Notes under the pieces: model-generated
Seen by the model: only the letters and a program-made list of their open reading frames with translations
What the model was told of the DNA's origin: nothing
Database searches by the model: none
Assembly (NCBI GenBank): GCA_017999075.1
Contig: JAGOBX010000037.1
Location: 1-14,506 of the forward strand
Length of the DNA stretch: 14,506 nucleotides
Origin: JAGOBX01 sp017999075 [NCBI: Candidatus Babelota bacterium]
GTDB lineage: Bacteria; JAGOBX01
Reading direction: 5' to 3'
Position numbers and translations under genes: made by a program
In this document: in pieces, positions 1 to 7,415 of the stretch
Numbering within the stretch: position 1 is the first letter of the stretch
Layout of the letters: each line of letters begins with the position of its first letter

Positions 1-516
1 TAGCGGGTGTATCACTGCTGCGAAACAAGCAAATATTATAGAAAAAATCAAATATAATAAACTTCTATTAAAATAAAAACTTATTATAAAATAAACGAAG
101 ATCAGTGACACAAAAAATGAAGAATGATGAAGTACTACGCCGCTTGCTCTTGAATTAATAAAATGAAATGGGAAAAAAATAAGTATTATTGATGAAAATA
201 ACCCTAATGTTTCTCCACCTAATTTCTTCCCAATTAAAAAAAAACATATTACCATTAAACTGCTTAGCAGAGCATTTACAATTTTTAATGAAACTGCGGA
301 AAAATCCGATTTCACAATAAGTTTGTTTAACAAAAAATAATATATTCTGTACAACGCATATTTATTTTTATCTGTCTGTTCTGATTTTAAAGAATATTTT
401 TCAAGCGCCTGATTTGCCTGATAACATTCTTCCATAGTGAAATTCGGATAATAATTCGAACCATACAATCTGATGAAAAGAGCTGTTAAAATTATTAAAA
501 AAATATATTTTTTCAT
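1..516 (-). CDS. Partial GT-C type membrane glycosyltransferase (PMT/ArnT-like), C-terminus outside window
   Basis: The leftward frame starts with ATG at 516-514 and stays open for 172 codons to the window edge, so the gene is cut there. It begins MKKYIFLIILTALFIRLYG, a first membrane helix ending in an Arg-Leu pair. A polar stretch with an acidic pair (E29, E30) follows, then hydrophobic helices near residues 79-97, 102-118, 131-150 and 152-172. An acidic loop after helix 1 and then closely packed helices is the layout of the GT-C superfamily, which moves sugars from polyprenyl-phosphate carriers onto lipids or proteins outside the inner membrane. The start codon overlaps the upstream stop by one base (TAATG), so it is probably translationally coupled. 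It may use the lipid-linked sugar made by the GT2 enzyme at 1969-2913. The family call rests on topology and is moderate; a different polytopic membrane protein is possible. Confidence 0.6.
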   Translation of the reverse strand, partial: MKKYIFLIILTALFIRLYGSNYYPNFTMEECYQANQALEKYSLKSEQTDKNKYALYRIYYFLLNKLIVKSDFSAVSLKIVNALLSSLMVICFFLIGKKLGGETLGLFSSIILIFFPFHFINSRASGVVLHHSSFFVSLIFVYFIISFYFNRSLLYLIFSIIFACFAAVIHPL

Positions 517-1928
517 TAAAAAAAAGTTTTTGCGGCTTTTACATATTCAAGTAAATTATTAATTCTTATATTCTTTAAAAGTTTAAAGATAATTTTAGGT
601 CTGAAATAAAATTGAATATAAGCGTTCATAACTATTTTTTTTATTTCGCTGCCAGTAATTTTTTCAGGAGTCCAGATAGGTTCATTATCAGTAAAATTAG
701 CGTATTGAGAATATTTTTCCCAATCAAACGGATCAATCTTTTTTTCGTTTATAAGATTATTGTATAATTCACTGCCGGGATATGGAGTGCATATCGAAAA
801 TTGCGCTATATCCAGATTCAATCTTTTTGCAAATTTTATTGTTTGATAAGACAGTTTTTTTTCTTCACCGGGCAACCCAAGAATAAACAATCCCATAACT
901 TTAATCCCTGCTTCCTTCGTATATTTTACAGCGGATTCGATTTGTTCAATTGTACAATTTTTATTTATATTATTAAGAAGTTCCTGGACTCCAGATTCTA
1001 TGCCGTAAGCTATTTCATAACATCCTGCTTTTTTCATTTCTTTTAATAATGACGGTTCTGCAAGATTAACTCTGCCTTCACAACCCCAGTCAAATTTGAA
1101 TTTATTTTCATTTATCATATTGCATATATCAAGAACCCTTTTACGCGATGACATAAACAGGGAATCCATAAAAAAAATAAATTTTGAGTTATATCCGTCC
1201 AATAATATTTTCAACTCATCTCTTACCCGTTCAACGCTGTGATATCTGATTTTTCCTGATTTATGCACAGTACAGAACGAACATTTATAAGGGCATCCCC
1301 TTGAAGTCATAATCATTTTATAATACTGGGTGTTTGCATACGGATGAAAATAAAACTGCATTCTGTATTGATTAATAGGTATTAACTCACGCGCAGGCAC
1401 AGGTATTTCGTCCAGGTTTTCAAGAACCTCGCGTTTTTCAGTTGTCACAAATTTTCCGGCATCATCAATAAAACTTATTCCTTTTATATCATTCCATTTA
1501 TTTTTTTGATTAAATTTTATTACAATTTCTGAAAATGTAACCTCTCCTTCATCGTGTACAATAATATCCGCAGACTTATTTTTCAGATAATGTTCCGCAA
1601 AAATACTCGGATGAATATTTCCGAGTACAATAAGTATTTCCGGAAATTTCTTTTTAATTAATTTAGTTAAATCTAACGCTATCTTTCCGCCGCTTGTAAG
1701 AACAGAAAATCCTATTACATCAGGTTTTTCTTTACTGATTTCTTCTATTATGTCTTCCCCTGACAAACCAAAAGAAAATGCATCTGTGATTGATACGTCA
1801 TAATTATATTTCTTTAGATATGATGCGATGTAAAGCAGTCCGAGAGGTTCCTGTTTTGTCACAAAAGCCGCGCCTTTACCGAGAATTTTTGACATTGTAT
1901 TTGGGCAGGTATAAAGAATAATTTTCAT
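516..1928 (-). CDS. B12-binding radical SAM protein
   Basis: The 470-residue protein has two recognisable domains. Residues about 1-150 form a cobalamin-binding Rossmann domain with the family features EPLGLLYIASYL (27-38), PDVIGFS (69-75), GNIHPS (103-108) and DEGE (126-129). Residues about 203-400 form a radical SAM barrel with the cluster motif CPYKCSFC, whose cysteines 212, 216 and 219 bind the [4Fe-4S] cluster. YGIESG (308-313) and GLPGE (351-355) are further barrel motifs. The C-terminal stretch 405-470 matches the long tail common in this class. Known members (BchE, HpnP and HpnJ types, various natural-product methylases) carry out radical methylation or ring chemistry, often on lipids or glycans; the substrate cannot be read here. 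It lies 40 bases after the GT2 gene without a clear Shine-Dalgarno site, and its stop overlaps the next gene's start. The family call is firm, the substrate unknown. Confidence 0.93.
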   Translation of the reverse strand: MKIILYTCPNTMSKILGKGAAFVTKQEPLGLLYIASYLKKYNYDVSITDAFSFGLSGEDIIEEISKEKPDVIGFSVLTSGGKIALDLTKLIKKKFPEILIVLGNIHPSIFAEHYLKNKSADIIVHDEGEVTFSEIVIKFNQKNKWNDIKGISFIDDAGKFVTTEKREVLENLDEIPVPARELIPINQYRMQFYFHPYANTQYYKMIMTSRGCPYKCSFCTVHKSGKIRYHSVERVRDELKILLDGYNSKFIFFMDSLFMSSRKRVLDICNMINENKFKFDWGCEGRVNLAEPSLLKEMKKAGCYEIAYGIESGVQELLNNINKNCTIEQIESAVKYTKEAGIKVMGLFILGLPGEEKKLSYQTIKFAKRLNLDIAQFSICTPYPGSELYNNLINEKKIDPFDWEKYSQYANFTDNEPIWTPEKITGSEIKKIVMNAYIQFYFRPKIIFKLLKNIRINNLLEYVKAAKTFF

Positions 1929-1968
1929 ATAATTTTCAACTATGTTTAAAGATTATAAATTTTTGCGC

Positions 1969-2913
1969 TTAATAATCAAAATTTGTTTTCTGCATTATGC
2001 TGTAAGATTTATTTTTTTTCAAACTGTAAAATATTCTTATTAATAACTCTGCAAGAAGACCATTAAATATAAATTGTACTCCGAGCAAAATACATACCGC
2101 GCTTAATAAAACAAGCGGATTCCTGTGCATCCAGACACCTTTATAAATTTTATCATATATTGCAACGCTTACTGATAATATTCCTGTTAAAATTATTAAA
2201 ATACCTATTTTACCGAATAAATGCATCGGGTTGGTGTTGTAAGACATTAACAATTTTAATGTAAACAAATCTAATATTACCTTCACAATCCTTGATAATC
2301 CGTATTTTGATTTTCCATAAATACGCGGTCTGTGATTAACAGGCATTTCAATAATTCTGGCTCCTAAAGATTTTGCGTAAACAGGAATAAACCTGTGCAT
2401 TTCTCCATAAATATTTATATTCTTTATAATTTCTCTTTTATAAGCTTTTAAAGTGCAGCCAAAATCATGAATATCTAATCCGCAGATAGATGAAATTATT
2501 TTATTGGCTATTTTAGATGGAATTTTTTTTAATAACGGGTCATTTCTGTTAATGCGCCATCCGCTCACCACATCATAACCGTCATTAATTAATTCTATCA
2601 TTTTTATTATATCTTTAGGATCATTCTGCAGGTCCGCATCAATAAATATTACTATATCTCCTTTAGAATTTTCTACTCCAGCCATCAAAGCTGCAGTCTG
2701 TCCGAAATTTTTTTTAAACCTTATACTTTTTATTTTTTCGGAAGTTTTGGAAAATTGTTCTATTATCTGATGCGAGTTGTCTATTGAGCCATCATCAACA
2801 TATATTATTTCATAATCTGTATTAATTGATGCAAACACATCAAGCAATTCAGCATTAATATTTTTCAGATTTTCTTCTTCATTATAAACAGGAAGTATTA
2901 CGCTGATTTTCAT
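1969..2913 (-). CDS. GT2 family polyprenyl-phosphate glycosyltransferase (DPM1/ArnC-like)
   Basis: The 314-residue protein starts with a GT-A fold typical of GT2 enzymes: ILPVYNEEENL (6-16), VDDGSIDNS (39-47) for nucleotide binding, and the metal-binding DADLQNDP (92-99). KNFGQTAALMAG (68-79), DFGCTLKAYKRE (150-161), EMHRFIP (171-177) and GKSKYG (200-205) match dolichyl-phosphate mannose synthase and ArnC-like enzymes. Two hydrophobic segments near 233-252 and 266-290 would anchor it in the inner membrane. Such enzymes move a sugar from a nucleotide donor to undecaprenyl phosphate. The gene overlaps the upstream methyltransferase by one base (TAATG), and a GT-C type gene lies two genes downstream, so a donor-acceptor pair (lipid-linked sugar made here, used there) is a reasonable inference. 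The exact sugar is not readable. Confidence 0.92.
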   Translation of the reverse strand: MKISVILPVYNEEENLKNINAELLDVFASINTDYEIIYVDDGSIDNSHQIIEQFSKTSEKIKSIRFKKNFGQTAALMAGVENSKGDIVIFIDADLQNDPKDIIKMIELINDGYDVVSGWRINRNDPLLKKIPSKIANKIISSICGLDIHDFGCTLKAYKREIIKNINIYGEMHRFIPVYAKSLGARIIEMPVNHRPRIYGKSKYGLSRIVKVILDLFTLKLLMSYNTNPMHLFGKIGILIILTGILSVSVAIYDKIYKGVWMHRNPLVLLSAVCILLGVQFIFNGLLAELLIRIFYSLKKNKSYSIMQKTNFDY

Positions 2914-3749
2914 TAATTTGTTTCCCGTATTTTTTTAAAAACATATTCATTATTCCCAAGATTGTTTTTATGTTTTATATTTTCAAGCATAAATTTTTTT
3001 TGTTTTAAAAATTTGAATATTTCTTCTGTGTCCGCATATTCATAAGGGTATCCTCCGATCCAGTCTTTAATATCAACATACCAGGACATTCCCCTGTATT
3101 TCTCAGGAAACTCTCTAATTTTACGTAAAGGATTGTTCAATGTCAGCAAATATAAAAGCATCAGTAATCCCGCAGAAGAAAAATTTAACAGCTGTTTGAT
3201 AAATCCCGGAGACGCATTATAAAATTTTTTTTCCAATTCCCAGAATTTTGAGGTACCGAATCTTCCGTCAGAAAATATGCAGAAATCATTAATTTTGTTA
3301 TATATGGCTATATAAAATTTCCCGTTTTCCGAAGTTAATGAAGAAGCATTATCTATCGCTTTCCACATATTTCCTGTATGGTGGAGAACTCCCCATGAAT
3401 AAACAACATCAAACTTTCCAAGTTTTTTTACAAATTCGTCGTCAAGAATAGAACCTTCAATAACTTCCCAGTTTGATGGGTTGTTGTATGTGTTGAAAAG
3501 CTGTCTACAGCATTTAACTGAAAAACTGTCAACATCCAGACTTATAATTTTTTTAGCATTTAATTTATATGCCGCTAAAGAAAACAGCCCTGAACCGCAC
3601 CCTATATCTAAAAACGTTTTTCCTTCCAGAGTATCGCATTCAAGCATTTCTTTTAAAGATTCTACAGCTTTGTTTAGTCTTGTTTCATTAAAATATTTGT
3701 CTAAAAAAAATTGCCAGTTTTTACCGAATTCAAATGTATAATCTTTCAT
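2913..3749 (-). CDS. Class I SAM-dependent methyltransferase
   Basis: The 278-residue protein has the class I methyltransferase core. Motif I is FLDIGCGSG (46-54), which binds S-adenosylmethionine. An acidic residue at the end of strand 2 (LDVD, 71-74) contacts the ribose. FDVVYSWGVLHHTGNMWKAI (113-132) covers strand 4 and the typical LHH(T) loop. The C-terminal block RGMSWYVDIKDWIGGYPYEYA (219-239) followed by EEIFKFL (242-248) is, as I remember the family, shared with methyltransferases of surface polysaccharide clusters. The protein is soluble; one hydrophobic patch at 192-204 may sit against membrane. Its start overlaps the upstream stop by four bases (ATGA) and its stop overlaps the GT2 start, so it belongs to this operon. 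The substrate is unknown; a sugar or lipid-linked glycan intermediate is likely from context. Confidence 0.88.
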   Translation of the reverse strand: MKDYTFEFGKNWQFFLDKYFNETRLNKAVESLKEMLECDTLEGKTFLDIGCGSGLFSLAAYKLNAKKIISLDVDSFSVKCCRQLFNTYNNPSNWEVIEGSILDDEFVKKLGKFDVVYSWGVLHHTGNMWKAIDNASSLTSENGKFYIAIYNKINDFCIFSDGRFGTSKFWELEKKFYNASPGFIKQLLNFSSAGLLMLLYLLTLNNPLRKIREFPEKYRGMSWYVDIKDWIGGYPYEYADTEEIFKFLKQKKFMLENIKHKNNLGNNEYVFKKIRETN

Positions 3750-4438
3750 TTTTTTAATTTAAATACATACCTGAACGGAAATATATTTACAGGTATCCCC
3801 GAATAAGAAATCAATTTAAATTTTTTTGTCAGAATATTCAGCCATTCATCAAAATTCAGATTATGAAGATGCCATTCATCAATAGATATTTTTATTTCAT
3901 CAAACGAATAGGATTTATTTGAAAATATGGATGAAAGTTTTAATTTCATAATAATTTTTTTTATATTTTGAATGTTTTTTTCAATTGGAACAGTAACAAC
4001 AAAAATTCCTGATTCTTTTAATAATTTATACGCATTATCAGCAACTTTTTCAGGATCAGGAAGGTGTTCCAGAGCTTCACTGCAAATAATTTTATCAAAA
4101 TAATTTTTTTTAAAAAATAAAGTTTGAATATCTCCCTGAACAAATTTAACTTCAGGAGCATTAATTTTTGCTTTTTCCAGAATATATTTTGAAATGTCCG
4201 CTCCGAATTTATTTTCAGAATTTACTTTGGTTAATATATTCGCGGCTCCGCACCCAAGTTCAAGAACTTTATCAGTTTGTTTTATTTCTAAATATTTTAA
4301 TATTGATTTTACTCTTTGTTTTTCTATTATTTTTATAGGTAGAGGGCTTTTTTTATGAAAATTATCAGGAGAATGTTTCCGGATCATATTATCGTTCCAC
4401 GTTTTAAAATCAACATTTTTTTCCGGAATATTTCCCAT
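3746..4438 (-). CDS. Class I SAM-dependent methyltransferase, first gene of the glycan cluster
   Basis: The protein has motif I VLELGCGAA and the strand-4 region IICSEALEHLPDP, which is typical of the UbiE/Methyltransf_11 type. In the 230-residue form starting MGNIPEKNVDF, these lie at about residues 58-66 and 117-129. I chose ATG at 4438-4436; the frame also runs on to a TTG at 4480, which would add 14 residues. Neither start has a strong Shine-Dalgarno site; an AAGGA lies about 15 bases before the ATG. The consensus promoter at 4558-4586 leaves a leader of roughly 70-115 bases. The sequence N(M)IRKHSPDNFHKKSPLPIK before the core looks like a family-specific N-terminal helix. It overlaps the next gene by four bases (ATGA). 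The methyl acceptor is not identifiable. Confidence 0.88.
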   Translation of the reverse strand: MGNIPEKNVDFKTWNDNMIRKHSPDNFHKKSPLPIKIIEKQRVKSILKYLEIKQTDKVLELGCGAANILTKVNSENKFGADISKYILEKAKINAPEVKFVQGDIQTLFFKKNYFDKIICSEALEHLPDPEKVADNAYKLLKESGIFVVTVPIEKNIQNIKKIIMKLKLSSIFSNKSYSFDEIKISIDEWHLHNLNFDEWLNILTKKFKLISYSGIPVNIFPFRYVFKLKK

Positions 4439-4557
4439 ATTATTTAAAATACATCCTTTAAATTTCGCCGAATAATTCAATTTCGATTAACCATTATTTT
4501 ATAAAATTAACTTATTGCAATACCGCAATTTTTAATACAAAATATTTTATGAATTAA

Positions 4558-4586
4558 AGTATATATAATATCATATTCCTTGTCAA
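4558..4586 (-). promoter_or_regulatory. Sigma70-type promoter of the methyltransferase/glycosyltransferase operon
   Basis: On the minus strand, TTGACA (4586-4581) is separated by exactly 17 bases from TATACT (4563-4558). Transcription would start near 4551. It lies in the 145-base gap between trkH and the first methyltransferase gene. A small inverted repeat, ATTGC and GCAAT at 4514-4529, sits in the leader. No terminator hairpin follows trkH, so read-through from the pulA-trk unit is possible as well. Confidence 0.75.
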
Positions 4587-4625
4587 TTCGATTTTTTTAA
4601 CGATTTTCATTTAAACTTTGACTTT

Positions 4626-6074
4626 TTACTTTTTCCAGAATGCAGGAGAAAAAAATACAAGTATTGTAAAAAGTTCCAAACGGCCTATTATCATAAAAAT
4701 CGATAAAACAAATTTTACCGGAGACGGGAAAAAAGCGAAATTTTCTATTGCTCCGACTTTTGCAAGTCCAGGGCCTATATTCCACAGGGTTGCAGCTACG
4801 GCAGATAAAGATGTTTCAATATCAAAATTGTAAAGAGATACAAACAGGGAACCTATAATAAAAATTATTATAGCAAAAACAAAAAAACCAAGTATTTGAA
4901 AAAGAGTATGTTTAGGGAATGGCTGTTTTTCAAGTTTCAGGGTTACTACAGCATTCGGATATATTGTTCTGAATAATTGCTGCCATGCAAACTTTAAAAG
5001 TATTACTATTCGTATAACTTTCATCCCGCCGCCTGTAGAACCTGCGCATCCCCCTATAAACATTAAAACTAAAAATAATATCTTGCAGAACGACGGCCAT
5101 AAATTGAAATCAGCAGTCGCATAACCGGTCGTTGTCAGTATTGAAACAACTTGAAAAAACGCATATCTCGTAGATGATAAAATTGTAGGATAATAATTAT
5201 TGAAATATAAAATTGCTGTCATTGATAAGGTGCTGAATATTATTATAGACATATACGCCTTGAATTCCGTGTCTTTAAAAAAATTCTTAAAATTTCCGTG
5301 AATCAAATTATAATAAAGAGAAAAATTCATGCCTGCAAAAATCATAAAAAATGTTATTATAACATCTATATATTTGTTATTGAATCCGCCTACGCTTTTA
5401 TTTAATGTAGAAAATCCTCCGGTAGCCATTGTTCCGAAAGTATGACACAAAGAATCAAACAGACCCATTCCGCAAATTAATAGCAAAATAATTTCAATAC
5501 AGGTAAATCCAAAATATATATACCATAAATATCTTGCGGTATCAACGGTTTTCGGTTTAATTCCGCTTTTAACAGGACCAGGCGATTCAAAATTCATTAA
5601 GTTTCTGCCTCCTACTCCAAGAAATGGAAATAAAGCTACAAACAAAACTATTATCCCCATCCCTCCGAGCCAGTGAGTGAAACTCCTCCAGAACAATATA
5701 CCCTTGCCTATTATTTCTACGTCTTTTATTACTGAAGAACCTGTGGTGGTGAACCCTGATACAGTTTCAAAAAATGCGTCAAAAAAATCAGGAAGTACTC
5801 CTGACAGCATAAAAGGAAGAGATCCGAATAACCCTGCTATTATCCATCCGAAACCTACAATAAAAAATGCTTCTCTCAATAAAATTTTTCCGGCTATATT
5901 ATAATTTAACCTGAACATTATTATTCCGCTGAATAAACATATAATAATTGAATAAAAAAAAGCTGTTAAATCAGGTTCATCATAATGCCAGCACCACAAA
6001 AATGAAGGCACCATAGCAAACCCAATCAATATGACAAGCAGACCGAATATTTTAAGAATTATTCTCAGATTCAT
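4626..6074 (-). CDS. trkH: TrkH family potassium uptake protein (membrane subunit)
   Basis: The 482-residue membrane protein carries the four P-loop filter segments of the Trk/Ktr/HKT family: SGFTTTGSS (106-114), GTMATGGFST (214-223), TTTGYATADF (314-323) and WNIGPGLA (431-438). GGCAGSTGGGMKVIRI (341-356) and the C-terminal GRLELFTILVFFSP (464-477) are also diagnostic. The length is normal for TrkH. It conducts K+ inward across the cytoplasmic membrane and is gated by the nucleotide-binding TrkA ring. Its start overlaps the trkA stop by four bases (ATGA), so the two subunits are made together in the usual way. No Shine-Dalgarno site stands out, which agrees with coupling. No key filter residue is missing. 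Confidence 0.97.
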   Translation of the reverse strand: MNLRIILKIFGLLVILIGFAMVPSFLWCWHYDEPDLTAFFYSIIICLFSGIIMFRLNYNIAGKILLREAFFIVGFGWIIAGLFGSLPFMLSGVLPDFFDAFFETVSGFTTTGSSVIKDVEIIGKGILFWRSFTHWLGGMGIIVLFVALFPFLGVGGRNLMNFESPGPVKSGIKPKTVDTARYLWYIYFGFTCIEIILLLICGMGLFDSLCHTFGTMATGGFSTLNKSVGGFNNKYIDVIITFFMIFAGMNFSLYYNLIHGNFKNFFKDTEFKAYMSIIIFSTLSMTAILYFNNYYPTILSSTRYAFFQVVSILTTTGYATADFNLWPSFCKILFLVLMFIGGCAGSTGGGMKVIRIVILLKFAWQQLFRTIYPNAVVTLKLEKQPFPKHTLFQILGFFVFAIIIFIIGSLFVSLYNFDIETSLSAVAATLWNIGPGLAKVGAIENFAFFPSPVKFVLSIFMIIGRLELFTILVFFSPAFWKK

Positions 6075-7411
6075 TTTCTATAAAATATATCCCATATCTC
6101 GGACATTCTGTTTTCCAAAGTTATTATAATTACAATGTCTCCCACAATCAATGAGTCTCCTCCTTTTGGAATAATGACAGTATCTTTTCTGAGTATGGCT
6201 CCGATTAAAGTAGTTTGTGGAAGTTTTGCTTTATATAACGGTTCATTTAAAATATCGCAGTTCTCATTTACTTCAAGTTCTATTATTTTACTTTTTTCAT
6301 CAGGTAAAACCGCTATTGTGCGCATTTTATCTTTCATTAAAAAACTCAAAATTGCACTTGCAGTTATAACCATAGGATTAACAATAGTGTCTATCCCGAG
6401 CATTTTGGCGATTGGAATGTATTCTGTCCTCTGAAGAGTAATTAGAGTTTCTTTAGCTCCTTTATTTTTTGCTAAAACAGCTGAAATAAGATTATCTTCG
6501 TCATTTGTAGTTAATGCTAAAAATGTGTCAATTTCAGAAATATGTTCTGCCAATAAAAAATTCGGATCCAACGCGGAATCGTTTAAAATAACTGTTTTTT
6601 CAAGTTCTTGAGAAAGATATTCGCAACGGCGCCTGTCAGATTCAACTATTTTCAGTTCAAAATTATCTTTTTCCAGAGTATCAGCTAAAGTAAACCCTAC
6701 GTTGCCGCCGCCGAATATCATAATCCTTTTACGTTTTATTTCCGTTTCATTAAAGTTTCCGGCAACTTTAAATATTGATTTTGTATCTCCCATTATAAAA
6801 ACTTTATCTCCAGGTTCAAAAAAATCATTGCCATTAGGAATAATAATTTTTTCATTCCTATAAATCCCGACTGCAATTACTGAATCTCCAAGATTAAGAT
6901 TTTTTAATGGAATTTTTATAAAACTGCATTCATGCGTAATACTGAATTCTCGCATTAGTATTTTATCTTTGGCGAAAAATTCTATTGAAGCTATTCCCGG
7001 AGTTCTGACTCGTTTTGCAATTTCTCCGGCAGAAAAATTTTCAGGACAAAATACAAGATCAATACCAAAAAAATCAGAACCTCCTGTTTTTCTTCCCTCA
7101 ATAAATTCTTTGTTGCGCACGCGCGCTACGGTTTTTTTTACTCCAAGGTTTTTTGCTGTTAATGCAGATATAAGATTAACTGCGTCATCTGCTGTTACAG
7201 ATATAAACAAATCCGCTTGACTGACATTTGTTTCAGAAAGAAATTGAAGATTAACTGCGTTTCCTATAACTGTCTTAACATCAATTTTATCTTCAATTTC
7301 TTTTAACCTGAATTTATCTGTATCAACAAGCGTTATGTCATTATCCTGTAACGATAACAATTCAGCAAGGTATGACCCTATAAATCCTGCGCCGACTATA
7401 AAAATTTTCAT
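6071..7411 (-). CDS. trkA: Trk system potassium uptake regulator TrkA (two RCK domains)
   Basis: The 446-residue cytoplasmic protein is the usual duplicated TrkA. The first NAD-binding RCK domain begins with VGAGFIGSYLAE (6-17) and ends strand 2 in D30. The second begins with FGGGNVGFTLADTLE (233-247) and has E257 and D259 at the matching place. Each is followed by a TrkA_C domain, at about 141-220 and 363-446; both contain the motif for a ligand-binding sheet ending in the GD-x-V/I pattern (201-204, 424-427). TrkA forms a ring under TrkH and gates it in response to ATP/ADP and NAD(H). The gene begins 4 bases after the pullulanase stop with no Shine-Dalgarno site of its own, so its translation probably depends on ribosomes leaving pulA. 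Confidence 0.97.
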   Translation of the reverse strand: MKIFIVGAGFIGSYLAELLSLQDNDITLVDTDKFRLKEIEDKIDVKTVIGNAVNLQFLSETNVSQADLFISVTADDAVNLISALTAKNLGVKKTVARVRNKEFIEGRKTGGSDFFGIDLVFCPENFSAGEIAKRVRTPGIASIEFFAKDKILMREFSITHECSFIKIPLKNLNLGDSVIAVGIYRNEKIIIPNGNDFFEPGDKVFIMGDTKSIFKVAGNFNETEIKRKRIMIFGGGNVGFTLADTLEKDNFELKIVESDRRRCEYLSQELEKTVILNDSALDPNFLLAEHISEIDTFLALTTNDEDNLISAVLAKNKGAKETLITLQRTEYIPIAKMLGIDTIVNPMVITASAILSFLMKDKMRTIAVLPDEKSKIIELEVNENCDILNEPLYKAKLPQTTLIGAILRKDTVIIPKGGDSLIVGDIVIIITLENRMSEIWDIFYRK

Positions 7412-7415
7412 GTTA

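Noticed and set aside
801-1046. Plus-strand open frames lying over the leftward genes, for example here and at 3481-3741, 5677-5904, 6135-6434, 6969-7220, 8766-9044 and 9651-9935
   Set aside because: They run antisense to well-supported genes, show no recognisable motif and have no fitting start signals; they are shadows of real coding sequence.
4439-4480. TTG start at 4480 for the first methyltransferase
   Set aside because: It has no Shine-Dalgarno site and adds 14 residues without family features. ATG at 4438 is the simpler choice, though the longer form cannot be ruled out.
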